The notes under the pieces: generated by a model
The model's input: the letters and a program-made list of their open reading frames with translations, nothing else
Databases searched by the model: none
What the model was told of the DNA's origin: nothing
Translations under genes and position numbers: made by a program
Shown here: piece by piece, positions 18,723 through 27,489 of the stretch
Layout of the letters: each line of letters opens with the position of its first letter
Position numbering within the stretch: the stretch's first letter is position 1
Source of the DNA: Nevskia sp.
Lineage (GTDB): Bacteria; Pseudomonadota; Gammaproteobacteria; Nevskiales; Nevskiaceae
Assembly (NCBI GenBank): GCA_021732745.1
Contig: JAKFUK010000004.1
Span: forward strand, 359,333 to 423,332
DNA length: 64,000 nt
Direction: 5' to 3'

Positions 18723-19489
18723 CAGTTCGTCGCTCCATTGCGCTTGATCGCCAGCGGCCCGATCGCCTGACATTCCGGCATCAGCTGCAAGGTGTTGATG
18801 TTGACCCGCGCCGGTCGCGAGGCCACCCAGTAGACGGCGTCGGCGACGTCATCGGCAGTCAGCGGCTCGGTGCCGGCGTAGACGGCGTCGGCCTTGGCCT
18901 GATCGCCATGGAAGCGCACGGCGGAGAATTCCGTGCCGCCGCAGAGGCCCGGTTCGATGTCGGTGGCACGCACGCCGGTGCCGACCAGATCGGCCCTGAG
19001 ATTCAGCGTGAACTGGCGGACGAAGGCCTTGGTCGCGCCGTAGGCATTGCCGCCCGGATACGGCCATTCACCGGCGCTGGAGCCGATGTTGACGATGTGG
19101 CCGCGACCGCGCGTCACCATGCCCGGCAGCACCGTGCGGGTCATGGTCATCAGGCCCCGGACATTGGTGTCGACCATGCGTTCCCAATCGTCCAGGCTGG
19201 CGCGCTGCGCCGGTTCGATGCCCAGCGCCAGACCGGCGTTGTTGACCAGCACGTCGATCGCCGACCAGTCGGCCGGAAGTGCCGCAATCACGGCTTCGAT
19301 CGCGGCGCGATCGGTGACATCGAGCGCCACCGGCAGCAGCGCGTCGCCCAGCTCGACGCGCAGCGCATCAAGACGATCCCTGCGGCGCGCGGCGGCGATC
19401 ACCCGGTGGCCTTCAGCAACGAAGCGGCGCGCGATGGCGGCACCAAAACCGGCGCTGGCACCGGTGACGAGGACAAGTCTTGAATCCAT
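18722..19489 (-). CDS. SDR-family NAD(P)-dependent oxidoreductase (YdfG-like)
   Basis: 255 residues, classical short-chain dehydrogenase. Nucleotide loop TGASAGFGAAIARRF (TGxxxGxG); NNAGLALG; catalytic Ser in NIGSSAGEWPYPGG; and Tyr/Lys in NAYGATKAF. The overall order is close to YdfG, which oxidises L-allo-threonine and 3-hydroxy acids with NADP. The same fold also acts on lipid-derived alcohols, so function in this locus is open. It follows the lipoprotein lipase by 57 bases. Confidence 0.9.
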   Translation of the reverse strand: MDSRLVLVTGASAGFGAAIARRFVAEGHRVIAAARRRDRLDALRVELGDALLPVALDVTDRAAIEAVIAALPADWSAIDVLVNNAGLALGIEPAQRASLDDWERMVDTNVRGLMTMTRTVLPGMVTRGRGHIVNIGSSAGEWPYPGGNAYGATKAFVRQFTLNLRADLVGTGVRATDIEPGLCGGTEFSAVRFHGDQAKADAVYAGTEPLTADDVADAVYWVASRPARVNINTLQLMPECQAIGPLAIKRNGATN

Positions 19490-19546
19490 GGACGAGCAGA
19501 TGACAGCGGGGGAATGCGCAGATTGTGCCCGTTCCGGCGCAGCCGC

Positions 19547-21019
19547 TCAGTCGCTGCCGCCCTTGAATTCCACCGCCGTCGCCGGATCGAGCTGCCGTTG
19601 CAGCGTGTGCAGCGCGTCGTCGTAGTCCAGGCTCACGTCGTAGCGCAGCCTGAGCGGCAGCGAGCGGCGGCCGTCCGGGGCGATGGCGATGGCGGTCAGC
19701 GTGACCGGCGTCGGGATGTGAATCGGCCCGCGATACAAGGCGCTGCCGCGGTCGGGTTCGCCGCTGGTCGTCGAATAGACGACCAGCGCATCGGGGGCGC
19801 TGGCGGTCAGGCGCACCTCCAGCGGCTGCGCGTACGGGCCGGCGTCCGGGCTGGCGCTCAGGGTCAGCGGGGTTTGATCGCTGCCGGCGGACAGCGCAAA
19901 ACGCGCCATCGGGCTCGACAAACCGCTGACCGGGCTGTGCGCGAAGCAGGTCAGCCAGTGCCCGGCGGGAAGTTTGACCGCGCGCAGCGGCATGGTGCTG
20001 AAATCCGGGTAGCGGCCGTCGGCAGCGCAGCGCAGGCGGGCTTCGACAGGCTCGGCCTGTACTTGGTCGCCGTGCTGGACCAGCGTCGGCGGCGCGGCCT
20101 CGGGCAGCGGCTCGTCCCCGGCGCGCAGGAAATCGGCGATCAGCGCCATCGTCGCTGGACTGCGCGGCAGTTCCAGATGGTTGTAGCCGCCGCCGAAAAA
20201 GCCGCTGGCCTCGCGGTTGATGGCGATGTTGATGGCACCTTCCAGCGCCGGGCTGTCGGCGTAATCGTCCGGGAACAGCGCGTCGTAGCGGCCGCTGCCG
20301 TCGTAGAGCGTCATCACCCGCATGGCCCCGGCCACTTCGCCACCGGCGTTGAGCTGGGCCAGCCAGGGGCTGTCGCGATGCAGCTCGAAGCTGGAATGGC
20401 GGCTTGGGCCGCGGGCGTCGGGTCTGGCCGTCCAGACGCCGTGATTGGCCCCGGCCACTGCGACGAAGCTGCGCACTTCGTGCCAGCGATTGCTCTGGGT
20501 CAGCCATTGGCGCACGGCGGTGACGCCGAGCGAGTGGGCGACGATGTCGAACTGGCGGATCGGCCGGCCGCTTTTCGCGCTCAGATAACGCTGCACTTCG
20601 CTGACGAAGGCGTCGAGCGTGGGTGCAGCGAGGTCGTTGGCATCGAACCGCGCGGTGGACGCGAAGCCGTAGCTCGGGGCCCAGAGTTCGTCGTCGTTCC
20701 AGCCGGCATCGCGGAACCAGCGGCGGGCGGCTTCCCAGTAGGTGGCGTCCTCGGTATTGCCGTGGATGAACAGGATCGGCGTGCGGCTGGGGCTGACTTT
20801 TTCCGTCGAGCCGGGCTGCTGCCAATGGCCGCCCCAGCCGCGAACCGGCTGGCCGGTGGCGACACTGATCGGCGGCCGGAAGCCGTCCGGAAAGGCGCGG
20901 TCCAGCGGCAGCGGCGCGCGTTCGCCACTACCCGCGCAGGCCGACAAAGCCAAGAAAGCCGCGAACGCAGCAAGCCGCGCCTCCCGCCTCACGCCCGACG
21001 CCTCACGCCCCACGCTCAC
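19547..21019 (-). CDS. Lipoprotein alpha/beta-hydrolase (lipase) with C-terminal CHB_HEX_C-like domain
   Basis: 490 residues from a GTG at 21019 that overlaps the stop of the upstream barrel gene (GTGA). A Lys/Arg n-region and hydrophobic stretch LAAFAAFLALSAC end in a lipobox, so it should be a lipoprotein. The hydrolase part has ILFIHGNTEDATYW (oxyanion loop), FDIVAHSLGVTAV (nucleophile Ser in AHSLG) and GGGYNHLELP (candidate catalytic His). From about residue 395 the sequence DAGPYAQPLEVRLTASAPD through VVYSTTSGEP resembles the chitobiase C-terminal domain found on several secreted esterases. Probably cleaves lipid esters at the cell surface; the true substrate is unknown. Confidence 0.85.
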   Translation of the reverse strand: MSVGREASGVRREARLAAFAAFLALSACAGSGERAPLPLDRAFPDGFRPPISVATGQPVRGWGGHWQQPGSTEKVSPSRTPILFIHGNTEDATYWEAARRWFRDAGWNDDELWAPSYGFASTARFDANDLAAPTLDAFVSEVQRYLSAKSGRPIRQFDIVAHSLGVTAVRQWLTQSNRWHEVRSFVAVAGANHGVWTARPDARGPSRHSSFELHRDSPWLAQLNAGGEVAGAMRVMTLYDGSGRYDALFPDDYADSPALEGAINIAINREASGFFGGGYNHLELPRSPATMALIADFLRAGDEPLPEAAPPTLVQHGDQVQAEPVEARLRCAADGRYPDFSTMPLRAVKLPAGHWLTCFAHSPVSGLSSPMARFALSAGSDQTPLTLSASPDAGPYAQPLEVRLTASAPDALVVYSTTSGEPDRGSALYRGPIHIPTPVTLTAIAIAPDGRRSLPLRLRYDVSLDYDDALHTLQRQLDPATAVEFKGGSD

Positions 21020-22203
21020 GGCGCAAACAGCAGAAACACGAGGCGCAGCTCGAAATACGGCGAGGCGCTGATCGCCGCCGCTTCCTGCACGCCGCTCAGT
21101 AGCGCGTTCTGACGCGCGCCGGGCAGTTCGGTGTCGGCATTGCAGGGTGCTTGCAGGCAGACGTGATACGGCACCGTGAACTGCGAACCGCGCCCGGCCA
21201 CCGGCAGTGCGGCGCGCGCACTGAACACGGCGGAGCTGCGGTAGACGTAGCTGAAACCAGCCGTGGCAACACTGTTGCGGATGCCGCGATCGCGGTACTG
21301 GCCGGGCACCGGGGCAAGGAAAAAGGTGTCGAGCAGGCCGCATTGCGCCGCCGGCACCAGCAGGGTTTCGCAGGCGGCGGTCGGCGGCACCGGCTGGTCG
21401 GCCAGGTTCAGGCTGACCTCGTCGAAGCGGTTGCTGCCTAAGCTCTGGTAATGGCTGATACCGGCTTCGGCAAACCAGTGCTCGCTGAACTTCCAGGCGA
21501 GATTCGCTTCCAGATTGAACACGCTGGCCGGTTTCGACGGCGTCAGGCCGCCGTAGGCTGTGCGCGAGGCGGCGCTGTTGTACTGGAAGGCGGCGGTGGC
21601 ATCGACGGAAAGACGACCGAACCAGTCCTGATGATGCGAAAGCTGGGGAATCACGCTCCAGTAGCGGGTGCCGGTGTTGAGCAGGGAATCGCTCTGGAAG
21701 CTGCCGACCGGGGCTTTGACGGTCAGCGTGTAAAGACCATTACCGTGCAGCGGGCCGTAGTGGTACTCGCGGCCGTAGAAGCCGGCGAGCAGGAAGATGT
21801 CGCCCAGGCCGCTGCTGCGCGTGCTCTGGCCGAAATCGCGTGACAGCTCGTTGACTGCGCCGCTGGCCGACTGCCGGCCGGCCGTGCCGATCACCCGCAG
21901 CACCTGATCGCGGTCGGCCAGGAACTTGAAGCCGCTGTTCTCGAAAAAATTGCCGATCCACAGATAGCGGCCGAGCAGCAGGCTGGCGCTGATCGCCTCG
22001 CCCGGAGGAATGGCGGTGTTGCCGAGCGCCACCTTGCGGCCGTCGGCGTCGCGGATGCGGTCGATCGAGCTGTAGACCAAGGTGGTGTCGAGATAGCCGC
22101 CGCGCGGCAGCTTCGCGTATTCCGACACATGCGGCGTGAACAGGATCGCCGCCTGTGCCTGGGCAGCCAGCAGCGTGAAACCGAGCGCCAGCAGACGCTT
22201 CAC
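21016..22203 (-). CDS. Outer-membrane beta-barrel protein (transporter of the phenol MetA/SphA type)
   Basis: 395 residues from a GTG at 22203 overlapping the upstream stop (GTGA). Signal peptide MKRLLALGFTLLAAQAQA, then alternating hydrophobic/aromatic strands (YLDTTLVYSSIDRI, LYTLTVKAPVG, FSYVYRSSAVFSARAAL), ending YFELRLVFLLF. The strands and family feel match the MetA-pathway phenol degradation-type outer-membrane proteins thought to pass hydrophobic compounds. Two Cys pairs (ACETLLVPAAQC, VCLQAPC) could form loop disulfides. Tandem with a similar protein gene upstream; both lie between an acyl-CoA synthetase and a lipase. Confidence 0.75.
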   Translation of the reverse strand: MKRLLALGFTLLAAQAQAAILFTPHVSEYAKLPRGGYLDTTLVYSSIDRIRDADGRKVALGNTAIPPGEAISASLLLGRYLWIGNFFENSGFKFLADRDQVLRVIGTAGRQSASGAVNELSRDFGQSTRSSGLGDIFLLAGFYGREYHYGPLHGNGLYTLTVKAPVGSFQSDSLLNTGTRYWSVIPQLSHHQDWFGRLSVDATAAFQYNSAASRTAYGGLTPSKPASVFNLEANLAWKFSEHWFAEAGISHYQSLGSNRFDEVSLNLADQPVPPTAACETLLVPAAQCGLLDTFFLAPVPGQYRDRGIRNSVATAGFSYVYRSSAVFSARAALPVAGRGSQFTVPYHVCLQAPCNADTELPGARQNALLSGVQEAAAISASPYFELRLVFLLFAP

Positions 22204-23378
22204 GGCGCGCCCCGGCTCTGGCGCGGCTGCCAGCGCAGGCTCAGGAGCAGGCTGTCGGAGGCATAGGCGCGGGCCCTGCCGAGGCCGTCGATGGCGTCGC
22301 TGCCGTTGTCGCGCGGCAGACAGTTGCCAAGGGCTACGCAATCCACGCCCTGCTGGCGATAGGGCACGGTCACGCCGCCGCTTCTGCCGGCGAGCGGCCG
22401 GGTGTAAGCGAACGCGATCCACAGGCGCTGGCTGATGAAGGCACCGAGGCCGAATTGCAGGCGCTGCTCGCGGGTACCGGCGTCGCGCAGCGGGGCGGGA
22501 TCGGGGAAGGTTTCCTGCAGCGGATCGGCGTCCGGCGGGTTGGCCGTGGTGCGGATGCGGCGGTACTCGTTGGCCTGACCATCGCGGTGGTAATACGACA
22601 CCTGGCCGTGGACGCCGCGCCAGAGACGCCGCGCCAGCGTGGCATCGAACTCCAGATCGCGGCCGGTCCGGGCCGGGGTCTGGGCATTGAAGGCGGGTTC
22701 CCGATCGGCCGCGTACCAGCGCGCGCGAACCCCGGCATCGAGCCGGAAACCTTGCAGCCACGGCGTTTGCGGCTGCCAGTGACCGCCCAGCCGGCCACCC
22801 CAGGCGAACACGGCATCACCAGCATTGTTAGGAGAATCAGGGTCTTGCGCGCCGATTGGCAGCCGCAGCTCACCCAGCAGGATCAGCGACAGCGGCGTTG
22901 CCGCCCGATTGCGCCAGTTGCGCGAGCCGTAAAGCACCGGGCCGAAGGCGAGATCGACATCGTGTATGCCGGCTTTCGACGACGGCGCGCCCTGCGCCAC
23001 GGCGGCAGCGGCGATCGGCCCTTTCGTCGAGGTGTCGGCATAACCGAGCACGGCGCGGGCGTTCCACAGCCGCGAGGACACGAAGGGCAGCGCTTCGGTC
23101 TCGAACAGCGGGAAATGCCAGTCGAAATCGACCGTGGCCCGGGTCAAGGGGAATTCGCTGCCAGCACCATAGTTCGGGGCGACGCCAGACTGCCGGCGGC
23201 CGTCGCGGTCGAAAATCTGGTCGCGCGGATCGTGCAGCACGGTGCTGCCGATGGTCAGGCCGGGGTATTTCGCGAGAAACCGGCCGCTGTCGAGCAGCAG
23301 ATCGGGGCTGGCGGCCTGCACAGCCGTGGCGGCCGGCAGCAGTGCCAGCGCCGCGAGCGCGGCCAGCCGTGGGGTCAT
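22200..23378 (-). CDS. Outer-membrane beta-barrel protein, second of the pair
   Basis: 392 residues with signal peptide MTPRLAALAALALLPAATAVQA and barrel-like strands (ATVDFDWHFPLF, LSLILLGELRLPIGAQ, FISQRLWIAFAYTRPLAG) ending SLLLSLRWQP. Its ATG overlaps the stop of the acyl-CoA synthetase gene (TGATG), and its own stop overlaps the next barrel gene. The C-terminal loops carry the VPYRQQGVDCVALGNC cysteine pair, paralleling VPYHVCLQAPC in the neighbour, so the two are probably distant paralogues. Confidence 0.75.
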   Translation of the reverse strand: MTPRLAALAALALLPAATAVQAASPDLLLDSGRFLAKYPGLTIGSTVLHDPRDQIFDRDGRRQSGVAPNYGAGSEFPLTRATVDFDWHFPLFETEALPFVSSRLWNARAVLGYADTSTKGPIAAAAVAQGAPSSKAGIHDVDLAFGPVLYGSRNWRNRAATPLSLILLGELRLPIGAQDPDSPNNAGDAVFAWGGRLGGHWQPQTPWLQGFRLDAGVRARWYAADREPAFNAQTPARTGRDLEFDATLARRLWRGVHGQVSYYHRDGQANEYRRIRTTANPPDADPLQETFPDPAPLRDAGTREQRLQFGLGAFISQRLWIAFAYTRPLAGRSGGVTVPYRQQGVDCVALGNCLPRDNGSDAIDGLGRARAYASDSLLLSLRWQPRQSRGAP

Positions 23379-24919
23379 CAGGCGGCGTTTCCGAACCGGC
23401 TGACGGCAGACCGGCTTTCCGGCATCTCGCCGAGCATCGCCGCGTACTGGGCGCGCGCTTCCGCTTTCAGAATCTTGCCGACAGCGCTGCGCGGCAGCGC
23501 CGGCACTGCGGCGATCAGCGCCGGAATCTTGTAGCCGGCCAGGCGGCTGCGCAGCGCGCCGCGCAGGGCCGAACCGTCGATCACCGCCCCGGCGCGGGCC
23601 ACGACGAAGGCGATGCCGACCTCGCCCCAGCGCGCATCGGGCCAGCCAAACACGCAGGCTTCGGCAATGCCCGGTTCCTGCAACAGCGCGGCTTCGACTT
23701 CCGGTGGATAGACGTTTTCGCCGCCGGAGATGTACATCTCCTTGATCCGGCCGCAGATCGTGTAGCGGCCGGCGGCGTTGCGGCGAGCGAGGTCGCCGGT
23801 GTGCAGCCAGCCGTCGCGGAAGCTGTGGCCGCCTTCGAGCTCGCCCCAGTAACCGGCGCAGACCTGCGGCCCTGCCAAACAGAGTTCGCCGACTTCATCA
23901 ATCGCCGCGATCACGCCATCGGCGCGCCGGACTTCGGCCAGCAGACGCGGCATCGGCAGGCCGACGACCTGCGGATCCTCGATCGCCGGATCGCCGCCCT
24001 GGAAGCAGTTGACGCCGGCTTCGGTCATGCCGAAACCGCAGCGGAAGCGGATGCCGCGCGCCCGATACGGGTCGCGCACGCTGGGCGGGCAGGGCGCGCC
24101 GCCGGACAGCGCCAGCCGCACGGCGGACAGGTCGGCGTCGGCGAATCCGGGGGCATCGGCCACCGCCGCGAACATGGTCGGCACCATGAACAGGATGCTG
24201 GCGCGGTGAGCCACGGCCTGCCGCAGGTACTCGGCCGGCTCGAACTGCTTCATCAGCAGCACCGTGCCGCCGATCCGGAGCAGCGGCAGGCTCAGCACGT
24301 TGGCGGCGGCGTGGAAGCAGGGCGTGGACTGGATCGCCACGTCATCGGCGCGCAGCCGCCAGTGGCGAGCGCTGTCGTCGGCATTGCCGAGCGTCTGCCG
24401 ATACGGCAGACAGGCCGCTTTCGGCTGGCCAGTGGAGCCGCCGGTGAACAGGATCAGGTGCAGATCGTCGGCATGGCGCGGCTTGGCGATCTGCTGCAGG
24501 CGATCAGTCGGGGCATCGGCGAGCCAGCGTTCATGGTCGGACAGGCGGATCGTCGCCAGCCCGAGGGCCAATCCGAGTGCTATGCCAAGCGCTTCATGCG
24601 CCGGGTCCACCAGCAGCAGCGCCGGCTGCACCAGCGCCACCTGCGCCGCCAGTTCGGCCAGGCTCAGCCGCGTGTTCAGCGGCACCGCGACGATGCCGGC
24701 GATGGGGGCTGCGATCAGCAGATCGAAATGGGCGATGTCGTTGTGGCTGAGGATCGCCACTCGGTCGCCGGGGGCCAGACCCCGGTCGCGCAGCCGCCGC
24801 GCCAGCCGCCGCGCCCGACTCTCCAGTTGGCGGTAGGTCCAGGCCCGATCGCCAGCGCGAATCGCCACGCGATCCGGCAGCGCGAGCCTTGCAAATCCGA
24901 TGACATCCGGTGGGGACAT
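23378..24919 (-). CDS. Acyl-CoA synthetase (AMP-dependent ligase)
   Basis: 513-residue ANL-family enzyme. Motifs in order: P-loop LILFTGGSTGQPKAA, FGMTEAGVN (A5), GELCLAGPQVCAGYWGELEG, DGWLHTGDLARR (A7), GRIKEMYISGGENVYPPEVE (A8 hinge) and the C-terminal acylation lysine in RSAVGKILKAEAR. Activates a carboxylic acid with ATP and CoA; the length and A5 motif fit fatty or other acyl-CoA ligases, but chain length is unreadable. TetR gene 104 bases upstream; coupled to the two barrel genes. Likely role: trapping acids released by the downstream lipase. Confidence 0.92.
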   Translation of the reverse strand: MSPPDVIGFARLALPDRVAIRAGDRAWTYRQLESRARRLARRLRDRGLAPGDRVAILSHNDIAHFDLLIAAPIAGIVAVPLNTRLSLAELAAQVALVQPALLLVDPAHEALGIALGLALGLATIRLSDHERWLADAPTDRLQQIAKPRHADDLHLILFTGGSTGQPKAACLPYRQTLGNADDSARHWRLRADDVAIQSTPCFHAAANVLSLPLLRIGGTVLLMKQFEPAEYLRQAVAHRASILFMVPTMFAAVADAPGFADADLSAVRLALSGGAPCPPSVRDPYRARGIRFRCGFGMTEAGVNCFQGGDPAIEDPQVVGLPMPRLLAEVRRADGVIAAIDEVGELCLAGPQVCAGYWGELEGGHSFRDGWLHTGDLARRNAAGRYTICGRIKEMYISGGENVYPPEVEAALLQEPGIAEACVFGWPDARWGEVGIAFVVARAGAVIDGSALRGALRSRLAGYKIPALIAAVPALPRSAVGKILKAEARAQYAAMLGEMPESRSAVSRFGNAA

Positions 24920-25023
24920 GGCGCCTGCGGGACCGGGCGGAGTGAACAGCCGTCAATGATACGGACGACCCCGCAGGCAGGCGACTTGAACGATTTGTCG
25001 GCTTGTCCGGCCGACCCATGCCC

Positions 25024-25623
25024 TCAGCGCGGCGCGATGCCGTGGCTGATCATGTCCATCACCGAATCGACCATGGCGGCGCTCGGCACTTCGCGCTGCC
25101 ACAGGCACCAGCGCATGCCGATGAAATGGCCGATGCCCATGATCGACCAGGCCCGCGCCACGGCATCGCCGGGGGCCAGCTCGCCTTTTGCAGTGGCGTC
25201 ACTGATGTCGTCGGCATAGCTCTGGGCAAGGCGCTCGTAGTATTCGCGGAACACCGCGTCATCGACGAACTGCGATTCCTGCACGATCCGGTACAGGCCC
25301 GGGTGCGCATGCGCGAACTCGAAAAAGCCTTCCAGACCCAGCCGTTCGGCGGCGATGCGGTTGCTGGCATTGCCCACTGCCAGCGCCATGTGCTTGCGCA
25401 GGCGGCGGCCGATATCGCGCACCAGGGTCAGGAAAATCTCGTCCTTGGAATGAAAGTAGAGATAGAACGTGCCCTGGCCGACATCGGCGCGCGTGGTGAT
25501 CGAACTGACCGACGCGACATGGAAGCCTTTTTCGCCGATTTCGACCTCGGCGGCCGCCAGCAGCTTGCGGCGGGTGGCCTCGCCACGGGCGGTAACCGGG
25601 GTCAGCTGTTTGTGCATGTTCAC
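25024..25623 (-). CDS. TetR-family transcriptional regulator
   Basis: 199 residues. The HTH occupies about 16-62 (TRRKLLAAAEVEIGEKGFHV, then ITTRADVGQGTFYLYFHSKDE). The ligand domain ends with IGHFIGMRWCLWQ and MVDSVMDMISHG, typical of TetR proteins that respond to acyl-CoA or lipophilic ligands. The start is a GTG at 25623 or an ATG six bases later. As first gene before the acyl-CoA ligase run it is the obvious candidate regulator of that operon, probably released by an acyl-CoA (inference). Confidence 0.9.
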   Translation of the reverse strand: MNMHKQLTPVTARGEATRRKLLAAAEVEIGEKGFHVASVSSITTRADVGQGTFYLYFHSKDEIFLTLVRDIGRRLRKHMALAVGNASNRIAAERLGLEGFFEFAHAHPGLYRIVQESQFVDDAVFREYYERLAQSYADDISDATAKGELAPGDAVARAWSIMGIGHFIGMRWCLWQREVPSAAMVDSVMDMISHGIAPR

Positions 25624-25653
25624 TGAGGAGTCATCCTTTTCCGGAGCGGTAGT

Positions 25654-25697
25654 GGTCAGAATACGCTATGAATCTGCGCCAGCGCTTGATTCTGACC
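25654..25697. promoter_or_regulatory. Inverted repeat upstream of the TetR gene
   Basis: GGTCAGAAT (25654-25662) and ATTCTGACC (25689-25697) are perfect 9-bp arms with 26 bases between. It lies 31 bases before the TetR start codon in the 205-bp gap that follows the patatin gene. Wide spacing argues against a single TetR dimer site, but two half-sites or an mRNA hairpin are possible. Confidence 0.4.
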
Positions 25698-25828
25698 GCC
25701 AAACTGCGCCGTGATTCATGCGTTCTCAGATGATTACGGAATAATCAAATGCCACTTTGACGCGATGCAGCATAAGGGATGAATCTCTACCCACCGCGCC
25801 GGGCTTCGCTCCACATGATCGGCGCCCG

Positions 25829-27343
25829 TCAGCCGTTGTCGCCGGTGCGCCGGCCGTCCACCGCCGCCAGCTTCAGCCGTTCAACGCTGCGTTTCGGCGC
25901 CCGGCGCGGGTCGCTGCTGCGCCGCAGGCCCTGTTCCTTGAGCCAGAACAGGCAGTCCTCGAAAGACCGCGAGATGCGCGTCTGCAGGCGGATGCGTTCC
26001 AGCTTCGGCCAGGTGGCGCGTTCGCCGTCGCGGATGAAACCGGCGATGGCGGCTTGCGAAGGATTCGAGAACATTCGCATCAACTGCGTCGGCGATTGCT
26101 TCGGAAACACGCTGATGTCGCCGCTGTAGCGCTGCTGGAGCACGTCGTTGAGCATGTCGACGATGCGCCCGGGCACCGCGCCGCCGAAATAGTTGCGGCT
26201 GACTTTCAGCACATCGCGGCTGGCGGTGGTGGCGACATGCTGGACCACGTCGGCCACCGAGCGGCGGCGCGCGTTGGGCTCGCGCATGAACGGCACCACA
26301 TGCGGATTGGTCTGGCTGACGATGTAGTGGTTGACGTTGTGCAAGCGCGCCAGCCGCAGCATCGGCAGATCGTTGGCGATGGAACCATCCACCCAGCGCT
26401 TGGAGCGCATGTACGGATGCTTCACGCCGTCGAAATCCAGCGAATCAAGCATCACCGGCGGGAACACGCCGGGTACGGCGCAGGACGCCAGCACCGAGGA
26501 CTGCACGGTGACGTTGGGCGCGGTCAGGTAATTGAGCAGGCGCGCGGATTGGTGCGCCTCGGCCGGCGACACGGTCACCCCGAGGATGCGCCGGGTGCGC
26601 TCGAAGGCCTGGATGAAGCTTTCCGGCCGGATGTTGCGTTCCAGGCAGTTCTGGAGCTGGCGCGGGTCCATCAGCGCATTGCCGGCCAGCACCTGGCGCA
26701 GGCTCACGGTCTGGAAGGCTTGCAAGCTCAGGGAATCCGGATCGAACATCGCCGGCAGTTCCTCGTCGGTGCGGGTGCCGACCATGCTGGCAATGATCGC
26801 CCCGGCCGATGATCCGGAAATCACCCTCGGCAGCACCCGCGCTTCCGACATCGCCTTGATGACGCCCAGATGGAACATGCCGAGCGTGGCACCACCCGAC
26901 AGCAGCAGCGCGCTGCGACCGAAGCTGGTGCCGGTGCGCTTGAAGAACAGGATCTTTTCGTCGTTGGAGAAATCGGGGAAATCGCCGACGCAGACGTAAT
27001 CGAGACAGCGCGCCGATTCCTCGATGTATTCCTCCACCAGCCGCTTGGTGCCGACCCGCGCGTAGGAATACAGGACCGGGTCGGCGACATTGCCGAGATT
27101 GCCGTGCAGGCCTTCGGCAAGCTGGAACACCAGTTGCCGAACTTCGCCGGACTTGCGCAGTTCGCGCAGCGTGTTCAGGCGTTCCTTGATCAGCAGATAG
27201 TCGTAGTCATCGCTCATCTCGTCCTGTTTCCAGGCGTCCGAGCCTTCCAGACGGTCGAGATCGGCGGCGATCTCGCGCCATTCGGCGTAGGTCGCGGCCT
27301 GATCCAGGTCTCGCTGGCGAGCGGCAATCAGCTTCTTGTACAT
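25829..27343 (-). CDS. Patatin-like phospholipase / triacylglycerol lipase (DUF3336 type)
   Basis: 504 residues. The N-terminal about 140 residues (DUF3336-like, YAEWREIAADLDRLEGSDAW onward) precede the patatin core: LLLSGGATLGMFHLGVIKAM (oxyanion loop), VISGSSAGAIIASM (nucleophile Ser in GSSAG) and RWVDGSIANDLPM (catalytic Asp in DG). This domain order is that of Sdp1/Tgl-type triacylglycerol lipases. No signal peptide, so it should act on intracellular or membrane lipids. It lies upstream of the TetR/acyl-CoA-ligase run on the same strand, 205 bases away. Confidence 0.9.
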   Translation of the reverse strand: MYKKLIAARQRDLDQAATYAEWREIAADLDRLEGSDAWKQDEMSDDYDYLLIKERLNTLRELRKSGEVRQLVFQLAEGLHGNLGNVADPVLYSYARVGTKRLVEEYIEESARCLDYVCVGDFPDFSNDEKILFFKRTGTSFGRSALLLSGGATLGMFHLGVIKAMSEARVLPRVISGSSAGAIIASMVGTRTDEELPAMFDPDSLSLQAFQTVSLRQVLAGNALMDPRQLQNCLERNIRPESFIQAFERTRRILGVTVSPAEAHQSARLLNYLTAPNVTVQSSVLASCAVPGVFPPVMLDSLDFDGVKHPYMRSKRWVDGSIANDLPMLRLARLHNVNHYIVSQTNPHVVPFMREPNARRRSVADVVQHVATTASRDVLKVSRNYFGGAVPGRIVDMLNDVLQQRYSGDISVFPKQSPTQLMRMFSNPSQAAIAGFIRDGERATWPKLERIRLQTRISRSFEDCLFWLKEQGLRRSSDPRRAPKRSVERLKLAAVDGRRTGDNG

Positions 27344-27489
27344 GCGGGATCGCAGTGCGGCATGGGCTTGGAGTATGCCATTGCGCAGTGCAGCAATCAG
27401 CGCCGCTCTGTGGTGAAGAAATTGTTGTCGGCGACGCCGGGACGCGCGGGCGGCGGCATTACAATTCGCCGCGCCGCCGCCGGAACCCC

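Noticed and set aside
19413..20825. 470-codon minus-strand frame overlapping the lipase
   Set aside because: Arg/Pro-rich alternative frame of the lipase, which has a lipobox and catalytic motifs in the accepted frame.
22856..25219. 787-codon open frame on the plus strand
   Set aside because: Antisense to the acyl-CoA synthetase and barrel genes, Arg/Gly/Gln-rich with no domain; a high-GC shadow frame.
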